A stretch of 64,000 nucleotides of DNA from Polynucleobacter sp. UB-Tiil-W10. Its GTDB lineage: Bacteria; Pseudomonadota; Gammaproteobacteria; Burkholderiales; Burkholderiaceae. The notes under the pieces were generated by a model, which made no database searches, had not been told where the DNA came from, and worked only from the letters and a program-made list of their open reading frames with translations. Position 1 is the first letter of the stretch. The number at the start of each line of letters is the position of its first letter. A program made the position numbers and the translations under genes. Shown here piece by piece: positions 9,139-18,709 of the stretch. The stretch covers positions 1,860,001 through 1,924,000 of the forward strand of contig NZ_JACVPZ010000001.1 in the NCBI RefSeq assembly GCF_018881605.1, in the 5' to 3' direction.

Positions 9139-9552
9139 ATGAAAAAAACAGGTCAAGAATATAAGCACTCATTAAGTGAGATTGAATATCGTGTTACCCG
9201 CGAGGCTGCAACCGAGCGCCCTTTTACCGGTAAATATTGGGATCATTGGGATCAGGGTCGATATAAGTGTATTTGTTGCGACACCCCCCTTTTCCTTTCG
9301 GATACCAAGTTTGACGCTGGGTGTGGATGGCCTAGCTATAACGCCCCAGAAGTTGAGTCTTCAATTAAAGAAATCCGAGATACAACCCATGGCATGATTC
9401 GAACAGAAGTCCGCTGTGCCAACTGCGATGCTCATTTAGGCCACGTTTTTGAGGATGGGCCGATGCCAACCGGATTGCGTTATTGCATTAACTCTGCTTC
9501 TTTGAGTTTTGAGCCCAGCATCAATGCTATTCCCTCAAAAACAGAAGAATAA
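9139..9552 (+). CDS. msrB: Peptide methionine-(R)-S-oxide reductase
   Basis: A 137-residue SelR-domain enzyme that reduces methionine-R-sulfoxide in proteins. Two CxxC pairs (C44/C47 and C93/C96) make the structural zinc site. The catalytic cysteine is C116 in RYCINSASL, and C62 is a candidate resolving residue. No signal peptide, so it is cytosolic. It follows selO and precedes yciB by 23 bp, all on the plus strand. Confidence 0.95.
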   Translation: MKKTGQEYKHSLSEIEYRVTREAATERPFTGKYWDHWDQGRYKCICCDTPLFLSDTKFDAGCGWPSYNAPEVESSIKEIRDTTHGMIRTEVRCANCDAHLGHVFEDGPMPTGLRYCINSASLSFEPSINAIPSKTEE

Positions 9553-9575
9553 GTAAATAGCTGGATAATCACTTT

Positions 9576-10124
9576 ATGAAATTTTTATTCGACCTTTTTC
9601 CCATCATTCTATTTTTTATCGCCTTTAAGTTTGGCGATATCTATACCGCAACCATCGTTGCTATGGTTGCCACCATCGGTCAAATTCTTTGGGTTTATTA
9701 TCGCCATCGAAAAATTGATGCCATGCAATGGGTAAGTCTGGCGATGATTCTAGTGTTTGGCAGTCTCACCATTTTCCTACATGACAAAACATTTATTCAG
9801 TTAAAGCCAACAGCGCTTTATTGGCTATTTTCTGGAGCGCTTTTCATCAGCGCTCAGTTTTTCCAAAAGAATTGGATACAAGTTTTGATGGGCAAGCAAG
9901 TAACCCTCAAAGCCGAAAGTGCATATTCAGTTTGGCGTAGCCTGAATATGGCTTGGGCCATTTTCTTTTTCTTTATGGGCGCACTCAATCTTTACATCGC
10001 CTTTGAGTATTCAGAAGAGACATGGGTCAATTTTAAATTATTTGGCAGCACTGGATTGTTATTGGTCTTCGTTATTGCTCAAGGTGTTTGGCTCTCTAAA
10101 CATATGGAGCATCCCAGCGAATGA
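9576..10124 (+). CDS. yciB: Inner-membrane septation protein A (YciB/IspZ)
   Basis: A 182-residue protein with five predicted membrane helices, starting MKFLFDLFPIILFFIAFK as is typical for YciB. The family influences cell envelope synthesis and division by interacting with elongasome and divisome proteins, and its biochemical activity is unknown. Its stop overlaps the bolA start (ATGA), so the two are coupled. yciB-bolA-parvulin is a common betaproteobacterial order. Confidence 0.92.
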   Translation: MKFLFDLFPIILFFIAFKFGDIYTATIVAMVATIGQILWVYYRHRKIDAMQWVSLAMILVFGSLTIFLHDKTFIQLKPTALYWLFSGALFISAQFFQKNWIQVLMGKQVTLKAESAYSVWRSLNMAWAIFFFFMGALNLYIAFEYSEETWVNFKLFGSTGLLLVFVIAQGVWLSKHMEHPSE

Positions 10125-10405
10125 GCGTTAATCAACAGCGAATTGCAGCATTTGATGAAGACCTACGCAAAGTCTTTCAGGTTCAGAGCTTAAAGATTGA
10201 AGATGAAAGCCATCTTCATGCCGGACATGCTGGGGCAGCTAGCGGCGGCGGTCACTTTAGATTGGAAATGACTTCGCCAGATTTTAAGGGTTTAAACCTA
10301 GTGGCCCGTCACAGAGCGGTTTATGCAGCCCTAAATAGGCATATACCAAAAGAAATACATGCCCTGACTATTATTGCTTTGGCGCCTGATGAGGTTGCCA
10401 GTTAA
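10121..10405 (+). CDS. BolA family protein
   Basis: A 94-residue BolA/IbaG-type protein. It has the class II KH-like fold pattern with a central Gly-rich, His-containing loop (HAGHAGAASGGGHF, residues about 34-47) and the conserved RHRAVYAAL helix. BolA proteins pair with monothiol glutaredoxins and coordinate [2Fe-2S] clusters, and some bind DNA. Coupled to yciB by a four-base overlap. BolA versus IbaG subtype is not decided here. Confidence 0.92.
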   Translation: MSVNQQRIAAFDEDLRKVFQVQSLKIEDESHLHAGHAGAASGGGHFRLEMTSPDFKGLNLVARHRAVYAALNRHIPKEIHALTIIALAPDEVAS

Positions 10406-10452
10406 GGCTGACTTAAAATAATCCCATCCTACAATTTAATTACCTAATTACC

Positions 10453-11247
10453 ATGTTCACTACACGTCAAATCTTCTCATTCAGCATTCTTAGTGCTGCC
10501 CTTTTTTCTGCCAATGTGATGGCTCAAAATGCCGTAATTGTAAATGGCAAAGCAATTCCAAAAGCACAACTCGATAAGCTAGTGCAGCGCTCTGGACAAC
10601 CTGATAACCCTCAGGTTCGTGATCAAGCGCGCGAGATGTTAGTAACACGGGAACTGGTTTTACAAGAAGCTGATAAACGAGGTGTGATCCAAAAGGAAAT
10701 GGTTCGCGAGCAACTTGAGCAGGCGCGCATTGGCGTCTTAGTTGCAGCCGTATTTGAGGATTATGTTGAAAAAGAAGGTGTGGCAGAAGCAGAGTTGAAA
10801 GCCGCTTATGAATCTGTAAAAGCACAATACACCGGCAAGGAATATCACGTAGAGCATATTTTGGTAGAAAAAGAAGCCGATGCTAAGGCCATTACCGCCC
10901 AATTAAAGGCTGGCGCAAACTTTGAAGATATTGCTAAAGCCAAATCACTTGATCCTGGCTCAGCAAAGAATGGCGGCGATCTTGGTTGGGTTAGTGATAA
11001 AGCTTTAGTGCCAGAGTTTTCCAAAGCAATGGTTCAACTAAAGAATGGTCAGATTACTGATAAGCCTGTGAAATCACAATTTGGTTGGCACATTATTAAG
11101 ATGATTGATTCTCGTGATATTAAAGCTCCCAGCATGGAAGAGATGAAGGATCAGCTCAAGCAAATGATCATGGCTGATAAGAATTGGCAAAAAGCGAAGT
11201 TCTCAGAGATGATGCAAAAACTGCGCACCAAAGCAAAGATTCAGTAA
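10453..11247 (+). CDS. Periplasmic parvulin-type peptidyl-prolyl isomerase
   Basis: A 264-residue protein with a signal peptide (about residues 1-25, ending NVMAQN), an N-terminal SurA/PrsA-like helical chaperone region and a parvulin (Rotamase) domain at about residues 130-225. The domain shows the hallmark HILVEKEADA, GGDLGWV and FGWHIIKM segments. It should catalyse prolyl cis-trans isomerisation and assist folding of exported proteins. It lies 47 bp after bolA and converges with the MFS gene, with no clear terminator between them. Confidence 0.92.
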   Translation: MFTTRQIFSFSILSAALFSANVMAQNAVIVNGKAIPKAQLDKLVQRSGQPDNPQVRDQAREMLVTRELVLQEADKRGVIQKEMVREQLEQARIGVLVAAVFEDYVEKEGVAEAELKAAYESVKAQYTGKEYHVEHILVEKEADAKAITAQLKAGANFEDIAKAKSLDPGSAKNGGDLGWVSDKALVPEFSKAMVQLKNGQITDKPVKSQFGWHIIKMIDSRDIKAPSMEEMKDQLKQMIMADKNWQKAKFSEMMQKLRTKAKIQ

Positions 11248-11263
11248 GAAAGAATTCAATACT

Positions 11264-12421
11264 TTATCTGGCGGGGTAACGGCGAGGCCTGAGTTTTTGG
11301 ATAGCCATGCCCGCCAGTCCGCATGCAAATGCGGACATCACAAAGACATCTCTTGGCTGTGAAGATTCCCATATCCATCCGGCACACAATCCCCCAAAGG
11401 TTCCACCCAATCCGTAAGAAATAGTAGCCATTAAAGCCTGGCCTCTAGCTTGCAAAGGACCTGTAAACCAACGTTGCAGCAGTTTTGTAGCGGCGCTATG
11501 GTGTGCGGCAAAGGTTCCAGCATGCATGAGTTGTGCAACGATTAGTATGGAAGTGATTGGTAAAAAAGCAATTAGGACAAAACGAACCACGCCAATTCCA
11601 AAGGCAGCCTGCAGGATCACCTCGGCATCAAGCCTACTGAGAACCTTGCTTTGGAAGTAAAAGAAAATGACTTCAGCCGTTACACCTAGCGCCCAAAAGA
11701 GTCCGATCTGTAATTTATCGTAACCTAGATTAGCAAGATATAGAGAATAAAAAACATACAAAGCGGCATGCGCAAAGATCATGAAAAATCCAGAAACCAA
11801 GAACCACCGAACATCTGGATTAAAGAGTACTACCATGAGCTCTCCTTTGACCAGTTTGCGACGTTCCATTTTCGACTCATGCAAGCAAAAGGTAATTAAG
11901 GCTAAAGCCAGCAAGACAATGGTGCCTACAATAGGATAGAGTTCAATGGACTTGCGCTGAAATAACTCGCCTGCTGCAAGAACCATTGCAATAAAACCAA
12001 TAGAACCCCATAGCCTCAAACGACCATATCGTTTATCAAAGGAGTTGTCTTTGTAAAGTGCATGGATGGTAGCGGATTCACCTAGAGGCATTAAGCTACT
12101 AAGGATGGTGTGCAAAACAAACATCCAAATAAAAAATCCAATATAACTTTGCAAAAAATAGACGCATAAAAAAACTACTGCAGCTAAACAGGCGCAGAAA
12201 CGAATAATGCTGATCCGATTGGAGAGATAGTCCGATAACCAGCCCCAAGAAAATGGCCCAATAATTCGGGTGATCTGCAACATAGACATCAATGCCGCAA
12301 TTTCAATAACACTAAAGCCCCTCTCTAGAAAAAAGAGGCTGGCATATGGGGATACCAATCCAACATAGGCAAAATATAAAAAGAAAAAGGACCCGAAGGC
12401 CCAGCGAATCGAAGGTGTCAT
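11264..12421 (-). CDS. MFS transporter, HcaT-like (phenylpropionate family)
   Basis: A 385-residue integral membrane protein with about twelve hydrophobic helices. The layout and the FFFLYFAYVGLVSPYASLFF start match the MFS_1_like/HcaT group, whose members include a proposed 3-phenylpropionate permease. The true substrate cannot be read. It is 12 bp downstream of aroC on the same strand, so probably co-transcribed, although no functional link to the shikimate pathway is evident. Confidence 0.85.
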   Translation of the reverse strand: MTPSIRWAFGSFFFLYFAYVGLVSPYASLFFLERGFSVIEIAALMSMLQITRIIGPFSWGWLSDYLSNRISIIRFCACLAAVVFLCVYFLQSYIGFFIWMFVLHTILSSLMPLGESATIHALYKDNSFDKRYGRLRLWGSIGFIAMVLAAGELFQRKSIELYPIVGTIVLLALALITFCLHESKMERRKLVKGELMVVLFNPDVRWFLVSGFFMIFAHAALYVFYSLYLANLGYDKLQIGLFWALGVTAEVIFFYFQSKVLSRLDAEVILQAAFGIGVVRFVLIAFLPITSILIVAQLMHAGTFAAHHSAATKLLQRWFTGPLQARGQALMATISYGLGGTFGGLCAGWIWESSQPRDVFVMSAFACGLAGMAIQKLRPRRYPAR

Positions 12422-12433
12422 CTAATAAACCAA

Positions 12434-13546
12434 TTAGTCGCGGAAAGCGTCAGGTTTCGAAGCTGGGATGGATGCAGTCTCAGGCACATCAGCGCACTGC
12501 GCACGATGACGTAGAGCATGATCCATTAAGACAAGTGCCAACATTGCTTCTGCAATTGGGGTAGCACGAATGCCAACACAGGGATCGTGACGACCCTTAG
12601 TCTGAACGGTAATAGGCTTGCCATCCAAATCTATAGATTGCTTGGGACTCATAATGCTAGAGGTCGGTTTAATGGCGATCGAGACACGCAAATCTTGACC
12701 GCTGCTAATGCCACCGAGAGTGCCGCCGGAGTTATTTGTTGCAAAGCCATCAGGATGTAATTCGTCACCATGATCGCTGCCGCGCTGTGAAACCGATTTA
12801 AAGCCAGCACCAATCTCGACACCCTTAACTGCGTTGATACCCATCATGGCATGCGCAATATCGGCATCTAACTTATCAAACAAAGGCTCGCCTAAACCAG
12901 GAGGAACATTGCGAGCACGAACTTCTATACGAGCCCCACATGAGTCCCCTGCTTTGCGCAATTCATCCATATAGTTTTCTAGCTTTGGAATGATTTCTTC
13001 GTTTGCAGCAAAAAATGGATTTTGCTCAATGTGAGCTACATTTTTAAAAGGAACTTCAAGTTCACCCAATTGGCTCATATAGCCATAAAACTCAGTGCCA
13101 TATTTCTCGTGAAGCCATTTTTTGGCAATAGCTGCAGCTGCTACAACAGGTGCAGTAAGGCGAGCAGATGAACGACCACCACCACGGGGATCACGAATTC
13201 CATATTTATTTTGGTAAGCATAGTCGGCATGACCTGGGCGGAAAGTTTGCAATAGATCGCCATAGTCTTGGCTGCGTTGATCCGTATTGCGTATCAATAA
13301 TGCAATCGGGGTTCCGGTTGTCTTGCCTTCAAATACCCCGGAAAGAATCTCCACCTTATCTTCTTCTTTGCGTTGGGTAACGTGACGCGATGTGCCCGGT
13401 TTACGGCGATCCAAATCCAGTTGGATATCAGCTTCAGACAGTTTTAAACCCGGGGGGCAACCATCAACAACAGCCCCAATAGCGGGACCGTGAGATTCAC
13501 CAAAAGTGGTAACAGTAAAAAGGAGGCCTAAAGTATTTCCTGACAT
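12434..13546 (-). CDS. aroC: Chorismate synthase
   Basis: A 370-residue enzyme converting 5-enolpyruvylshikimate-3-phosphate to chorismate with reduced FMN. Signature segments are [18 protein letters not shown] near the N-terminus, the RGGGRSSAR motif at about residues 122-130, and GISSGQDL plus RGSDHGDE in the FMN-binding region. The length matches the family. An AGGAGG-like purine run is on the opposite strand only; the ATG has no obvious Shine-Dalgarno. It leads the MFS gene. Confidence 0.96.
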   Translation of the reverse strand: MSGNTLGLLFTVTTFGESHGPAIGAVVDGCPPGLKLSEADIQLDLDRRKPGTSRHVTQRKEEDKVEILSGVFEGKTTGTPIALLIRNTDQRSQDYGDLLQTFRPGHADYAYQNKYGIRDPRGGGRSSARLTAPVVAAAAIAKKWLHEKYGTEFYGYMSQLGELEVPFKNVAHIEQNPFFAANEEIIPKLENYMDELRKAGDSCGARIEVRARNVPPGLGEPLFDKLDADIAHAMMGINAVKGVEIGAGFKSVSQRGSDHGDELHPDGFATNNSGGTLGGISSGQDLRVSIAIKPTSSIMSPKQSIDLDGKPITVQTKGRHDPCVGIRATPIAEAMLALVLMDHALRHRAQCADVPETASIPASKPDAFRD

Positions 13547-13589
13547 ACCGACATTATGTCATTTGTAAGAAAATGATGGCTAGAACGGG

Positions 13590-14045
13590 TTAGGAAGCAG
13601 CTTTTTCGGTGTCTTCCGGCCAATCGCGGATGTAAGCCTTCAGCATTGTATTTTCGAAGTCTTGGGCCTCTACTACCGATTTGGCAACGTCATAGAAAGA
13701 AATAACGCCCATCAACATTTTCTGGTCGACCACTGGCAAATATCGCGCGTGATCCACCAACATCATGCGACGGACTTCATCAATCTCTGTTTCCATGTTG
13801 CAGGTCAAAGGTTTTTGATTCATTACTGAATTCACTTGAAGACCTTCAAGCTTGCCATGATGTTTGGCTAAGGCGGCGATGACTTCGCGAAAAGTCAGGA
13901 TACCTACCAGCTTGTCGTACTCCATGACCACCAAAGAACCAATGTCGTGCTCACTCATCACTAGAACTGCAGTTTGCAGCGCAGTATCAGGGGCTACTGT
14001 AAAAAGGGTGCTTCCCTTGACGCGTAATATGTCGCGAACTTTCAT
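13590..14045 (-). CDS. Tandem CBS-domain protein
   Basis: A 151-residue protein made of two CBS motifs (about residues 5-60 and 70-130), a Bateman module that typically binds adenine nucleotides and senses energy state. No other domain is attached. I chose the ATG at 14045 (MKVRDIL) over an upstream ATG at 14063 because GGAG is correctly spaced ahead of it. It is a single gene, 43 bp downstream of where aroC begins on the same strand, and its target is unknown. Confidence 0.9.
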   Translation of the reverse strand: MKVRDILRVKGSTLFTVAPDTALQTAVLVMSEHDIGSLVVMEYDKLVGILTFREVIAALAKHHGKLEGLQVNSVMNQKPLTCNMETEIDEVRRMMLVDHARYLPVVDQKMLMGVISFYDVAKSVVEAQDFENTMLKAYIRDWPEDTEKAAS

Positions 14046-14124
14046 TTGGTCTCCGTAAAACAATGCATTTATAGCCCCAATATAGACTTAAGACCTCTTT
14101 GAATCAAGGGCTTAGGCGCAACTT

Positions 14125-14973
14125 TTAGTAACGAATAACCCTAATGACTCCACTGCGGATATCAGGCAGATTGGCCACCAAGACCGCCCCGGTTAAGGTA
14201 ATCCACCAAGTTAAATAGATCCACATTAGACCCAGAGGGAAGATGGCAAAAGCGCCATAAACCGTTTTGTAGAAGGCTGTATGACTTAAAAAAATGGCAA
14301 AACCAAGCTTCATTAACTCAAATGCAAGTGCTGCCACCAGGGCACCAGCAAACGCATCGCGCCACAAAATCTTGGCGTAAGGAAGGATTTTGTAGACAAC
14401 TGCATAGACAAGAATTGCCAGGCAGATTGGGGTAATCGTTGCTACTAATTGAAAGCCAACTGAAACCGCACTAATCCACCCTTCCGAAGCGCTAAATAAA
14501 ATACCGCTTAAGTAGATGCCAACACCCAGCAGTATTGGACCCAAGATTGTTGCTGCACTATAAATAGCAACCTTCTTGTAGAAGGGTCGTCTTGAGGTGA
14601 CCTTAAAGATTTGATTGAAAGCACCCTCAATCACAACTAGCGTCATGATTGTTGTAACGGCAAGGCCAGCTAAACCTACAAAGGTTAAGCCTCTTGCTTG
14701 GGATGAAAATTGATCTAAATAGATAAATACCTGTTGGTTGATGCCGCCAGGCATATAGGTATCTAGAAGCCATGCCTTAAAGGCATTTTTTACTTGAATA
14801 ACGCTTGGAAGATAGCCGATCAGTATGGTGGCAATTGTCACCATAGGCACCATCGATAAGGTTGTTGTAAACGCAAGGCTAGCGGCAATTTGTTTTAAAT
14901 TTTGACCACGATTGCGCTCCCAGATCTCTTTGGCAAGAGAGAGCCATAATTGGGGGTTACGAATAAGGCGCAT
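14125..14973 (-). CDS. YihY/BrkB family inner-membrane protein
   Basis: A 282-residue membrane protein with six to seven hydrophobic helices and the family pattern 'AASLAFTTTLSMVPM' near residue 27, plus GLMWIYLTWW near the C-terminus. The family was once called ribonuclease BN by mistake; its role is unknown, possibly transport. Its start lies only 22 bp from the divergent wrbA start. Confidence 0.88.
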   Translation of the reverse strand: MRLIRNPQLWLSLAKEIWERNRGQNLKQIAASLAFTTTLSMVPMVTIATILIGYLPSVIQVKNAFKAWLLDTYMPGGINQQVFIYLDQFSSQARGLTFVGLAGLAVTTIMTLVVIEGAFNQIFKVTSRRPFYKKVAIYSAATILGPILLGVGIYLSGILFSASEGWISAVSVGFQLVATITPICLAILVYAVVYKILPYAKILWRDAFAGALVAALAFELMKLGFAIFLSHTAFYKTVYGAFAIFPLGLMWIYLTWWITLTGAVLVANLPDIRSGVIRVIRY

Positions 14974-14986
14974 CGCCGTATCATAA

Positions 14987-15604
<618 letters not shown>

Positions 15605-15621
15605 TGCAATAAGCATTGATC

Positions 15622-16005
15622 ATGATTAAAAAGATTCTAGAAAAAAATCCTTACCAACTCATCGCTACAGCTGCTTTTATTGATTTGTTTATTCTGTGCG
15701 TCTCTTGGGAATGGTTCATTTCACCCCTGCATCCTGGAGGATCCTGGTTGATTCTCAAAGGAGTACCTTTGTTATTTGCTATTCCCGGAATATGGAAAGG
15801 CAGGGTTTACACAATGCAGTGGGCCTCGATGTTGATATTGCTTTATGTAACCGAAGGCTTGGTTCGTATTTTGGAAACAGGTGCTAATTTTTGGCTTGCA
15901 GTTCTCGAGGTCATTCTTTCAACTGTGGGTTTTGTCTGTTTGCTCATGTATTTGAAGCCGATTAAAAAAGAAGCTAAGGCCTTGAAAAAACTTTCCACAA
16001 AGTAA
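15622..16005 (+). CDS. DUF2069 membrane protein
   Basis: A 127-residue protein with four hydrophobic segments, matching the small DUF2069 inner-membrane family that often follows wrbA. Function unknown. The frame could also start at a TTG two codons upstream; I chose the ATG (MIKKIL). It sits between wrbA and the FAD-linked dehydrogenase, two bases from the latter, so the three look like one transcript. Confidence 0.82.
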   Translation: MIKKILEKNPYQLIATAAFIDLFILCVSWEWFISPLHPGGSWLILKGVPLLFAIPGIWKGRVYTMQWASMLILLYVTEGLVRILETGANFWLAVLEVILSTVGFVCLLMYLKPIKKEAKALKKLSTK

Positions 16006-16007
16006 GT

Positions 16008-17423
16008 ATGCAAAACTTTATCAATCAACTATCTACGGTTCTAGAACAAAAATATATTCTGACCAAGGATGAAGATAAAGCGCCTTACTTAACTGACTGG
16101 CGCAAACGCTTTATTGGGAAAGCATTAGCAGTTCTGCTACCTTGTAATAGTGCTGAAGTATCAAACATCGTCAAGCTCTGTGCTGAGCATCAGATTGCCA
16201 TAGTCCCTCAAGGCGGTCATACGGGTTTTTGTGGCGGCGCAACACCCGATAACAGTGGCACACAAATCATCCTCAACCTCAAGCGCATGAATCAAATTCG
16301 TGAGATCGATATTGCCAATCAAACTATTACAGTCGAGGCGGGGTGTATCTTGCAAACCCTACAAGAAAAAGCAGTCGAACAAGGTTTTTTATTTCCACTG
16401 AGCCTTGGCGCTGAAGGCAGCTGCATGATTGGGGGCAACTTAGCAACTAATGCTGGCGGAACAAATGTACTGCGCTACGGTAATGCACGCGATCTCTGCT
16501 TAGGTCTAGAAGTTGTCACTGCCAAAGGCGAGGTATGGAATGGCATTAAAGGATTGCGTAAAGATAATACTGGTTACGATTTACGAGATTTATTTGTTGG
16601 ATCTGAGGGTACCCTGGGAATCATTACTGCCGCAGTGATGAAGTTATATCCACTGCCGATTTCTCAATGGACGACCTTAGTTGCGTGTCAAAGTATCGCC
16701 TCATCAATTGCCCTCTTAAATTTATTTCAAAAACGTGCGACATCTCTATTAACTGGTTTTGAAATGATGACGCAAGAGTCTTTGGATTTAAATGAGAAGC
16801 ACTTTCCCCACATGGCAAATCCTTTACAGGGAAATCCTCCCTTCACGATCCTGATCGAATTATCCGATCATGAAAGCGAAGAACATGTCAGGCAGCTTCT
16901 TGAGACTATTTTGGAAGAAGCTTTTGAGTCTCATTTGATCAGTAATGCCGTAATTGCCAGCAATTTAGGTCAAGCAAATGCCTTTTGGCATATGCGTGAA
17001 CATATTACGCTTGCACAGGCTGAGGAAGGTGCCAACCTAAAGCATGACATCACTATCCCCCTATCCTCGCTAGATAGCTTTATTAAAGAAACGGATGCAT
17101 TGATGAGGGACAAGTATCCAGGCGTCAGAATCATTAATTTTGGGCATTTAGGTGATGGTAACCTCCACTACAACATTGCCCCACCCTTAGGTTTAGACCC
17201 CAAGATCTTTAATGAAAGCAATGAAAAGCCAATTCATGAGCTTGTTTACGCCCAAGTAGAGCGGTGCCATGGATCCATATCAGCAGAACACGGCGTTGGA
17301 CAGCTTAAATTGGACGACCTAAGGGCTCATAAGGGGGAAGTCGCCCATGAGCTCATGAAGACCCTAAAAAGAGCCTTGGACCCCCAAAATATCCTTAATC
17401 CCCATAAAGTTGTCTCGATTTAA
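16008..17423 (+). CDS. FAD-linked 2-hydroxyacid dehydrogenase (D2HGDH/GlcD-like)
   Basis: A 471-residue flavoprotein. The PCMH-type FAD domain occupies about residues 40-220, with PQGGHTGFCGGA, NLATNAGGTNVLRYGNAR and FVGSEGTLGIIT. A C-terminal FAD-oxidase_C domain ends in NFGHLGDGNLHYN and SAEHGVGQLK, the metal/substrate motifs of D-2-hydroxyglutarate and D-lactate dehydrogenases. It oxidises a D-2-hydroxyacid to the 2-oxoacid and passes electrons to quinone or an ETF. The substrate is open: 2-hydroxyglutarate is my first guess because no GlcE/GlcF partners are adjacent. Confidence 0.9.
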   Translation: MQNFINQLSTVLEQKYILTKDEDKAPYLTDWRKRFIGKALAVLLPCNSAEVSNIVKLCAEHQIAIVPQGGHTGFCGGATPDNSGTQIILNLKRMNQIREIDIANQTITVEAGCILQTLQEKAVEQGFLFPLSLGAEGSCMIGGNLATNAGGTNVLRYGNARDLCLGLEVVTAKGEVWNGIKGLRKDNTGYDLRDLFVGSEGTLGIITAAVMKLYPLPISQWTTLVACQSIASSIALLNLFQKRATSLLTGFEMMTQESLDLNEKHFPHMANPLQGNPPFTILIELSDHESEEHVRQLLETILEEAFESHLISNAVIASNLGQANAFWHMREHITLAQAEEGANLKHDITIPLSSLDSFIKETDALMRDKYPGVRIINFGHLGDGNLHYNIAPPLGLDPKIFNESNEKPIHELVYAQVERCHGSISAEHGVGQLKLDDLRAHKGEVAHELMKTLKRALDPQNILNPHKVVSI

Positions 17424-17513
17424 AGAAAAAAGCGGATTTTTTAGTAAATATTTTGTAATTTGTGTCATCTCCGCCCTATTTCCATGCGTTGTAAGCACAT
17501 GGAGGTGACAAAT

Positions 17514-17699
17514 ATGTCAACAAGACTCAAACGTTGGGCCCGTGCAATACAACAGATCGACTTGTCCAAAAGGACGCCTGAAGTAGCTATTGGCTATTTG
17601 GATAGCAAATATCGCGATATCGCTTGGCGCTATATCCGTATCCTAGGCTTTGAGCGCACCATTAGCTTCATGGCTAGCAATAATTTTCACCCAGAGTGA
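17514..17699 (+). CDS. 61-residue orphan protein
   Basis: A small basic protein that I do not recognise. An excellent Shine-Dalgarno (GGAGGTGAC) four bases before the ATG fixes the start at MSTRLKRW, although the frame is open further upstream. A strong intrinsic terminator follows five bases after the stop. The sequence is amphipathic, with a basic N-terminal helix, a central 'SKYRDIAWRYIRILGFERTISFM' region and no signal peptide or cysteine. This complete expression cassette argues for a real gene, perhaps a regulator or RNA/membrane-associated peptide. Function unknown. Confidence 0.7.
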   Translation: MSTRLKRWARAIQQIDLSKRTPEVAIGYLDSKYRDIAWRYIRILGFERTISFMASNNFHPE

Positions 17700-17704
17700 T
17701 CGTT

Positions 17705-17747
17705 AAAAACCCTAAATAATTGATTTATTTAGGGTTTTTTGTTTTTT
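17705..17747 (+). terminator. Intrinsic terminator after the 61-residue gene
   Basis: A near-perfect inverted repeat (AAAAACCCTAAATAA with TTATTTAGGGTTTTT) around a short loop, followed by a T-rich run. The A run on its left side could also let it work for the minus-strand hydrolase gene, which ends 18 bp further on. Confidence 0.9.
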
Positions 17748-17765
17748 CTGCATTGCATTGCAGAT

Positions 17766-18662
17766 TTAGCTAAAGAATTCCTTAGCTTCCGCTATCAATA
17801 GCTCTGGAGTCTCCTCAGGGATGTAGTGTCCGCTTGGAACCGCCCTACCGGTGACCACCATTGACACTTCTTTCCAATCCTCTATTGGCTTGAAGCATTT
17901 ATTCACCAAGCCATGCTCGCCCCACAAAACCCTCAGAGGTATCTTCAATTTCTTGCCCGAAGCACGATCAGCACGATCGTGAATCAAATCAATTGATGCG
18001 GCAGCTCGATAGTCCTCACACATTGCGTGCATGCTCTTTGGATCGCTAGCTCCTGCTAAATATTCAGCCCATCGATCTGGTGAAAATATTCCCGTGCCCG
18101 CATGACGACCCATATGATTTTTGAGCCAATATTCTGGGTTCGCTCCAATCATGGTTTCCGGAACGGGCTCCGGTTGAATTAAAAAGAACCAATGCCAATA
18201 GCCCTTAGCAAATTCCATTGAAGTTTTGTCATACATCGTTAATGTGGGAGATATATCCAAAACCATTAAACGTAGAACACTTTCAGGAAAGTCCATTGCT
18301 AGGCGATGAGAAACTCTTCCCCCTCTATCGTGGCCGAGTAAGAAGAATTGATTGAACCCTAAACTCTTCATTAGTGCATGCTGATCTGCTGCCATTGATC
18401 GTTTTGAGTATGTAGAGTGATCTACCTCTCCATGGGGTTTGGATGACGCTCCATAGCCTCTTAAGTCTGCAGCAATAACGGTAAAGTGCTTTGCTAATTC
18501 AGGAGCTACTTGACTCCAGATGGCTTTGGTTTGTGGGAAGCCATGAAGCAATAATAATGGGGGCCCACCTCCACCGATTAAATAGGAAATCTCAATAGAC
18601 CCTTCTTCCGAGTCAACGGAGAACTTTTTAGCATCAAACCCAGGAAAAGAAATAGACATCAT
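17766..18662 (-). CDS. Haloacetate (fluoroacetate) dehalogenase-like alpha/beta hydrolase
   Basis: A 298-residue alpha/beta hydrolase with the oxyanion HGFPQ motif at residue 40 and an aspartate nucleophile, D112, in GHDRGGR. The residues that define fluoroacetate dehalogenases are present in order: D112 nucleophile, R113 and R116 for carboxylate binding, D136 in VLDISPT, H157-W158 and Y218 as halide pocket, and H279 as the base. In that family the enzyme hydrolyses haloacetate to glycolate plus halide. Related epoxide hydrolases share D/H/D but not the H-W-Y halide pocket. No signal peptide, so it is cytosolic. It is a single gene flanked by terminators. Confidence 0.8.
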   Translation of the reverse strand: MMSISFPGFDAKKFSVDSEEGSIEISYLIGGGGPPLLLLHGFPQTKAIWSQVAPELAKHFTVIAADLRGYGASSKPHGEVDHSTYSKRSMAADQHALMKSLGFNQFFLLGHDRGGRVSHRLAMDFPESVLRLMVLDISPTLTMYDKTSMEFAKGYWHWFFLIQPEPVPETMIGANPEYWLKNHMGRHAGTGIFSPDRWAEYLAGASDPKSMHAMCEDYRAAASIDLIHDRADRASGKKLKIPLRVLWGEHGLVNKCFKPIEDWKEVSMVVTGRAVPSGHYIPEETPELLIAEAKEFFS

Positions 18663-18671
18663 TCACCCAAT

Positions 18672-18697
18672 AAAAAAGAGTCTCCTAAGAGGCTCTC
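18672..18697 (-). terminator. Intrinsic terminator after the EF-hand gene
   Basis: On the minus strand AGAGCCTC and GAGACTCT pair with one internal mismatch and are followed by six T residues, about 12 bp after the EF-hand stop. It separates that gene from the downstream hydrolase. Confidence 0.65.
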
Positions 18698-18709
18698 GTC
18701 ATTTCGAAA

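Noticed and set aside
17460..17513. N-terminal extension of the 61-residue protein from an upstream ATG
   Set aside because: GGAGGTGAC precedes the ATG at 17514 with ideal spacing, and the extension has no ribosome site.
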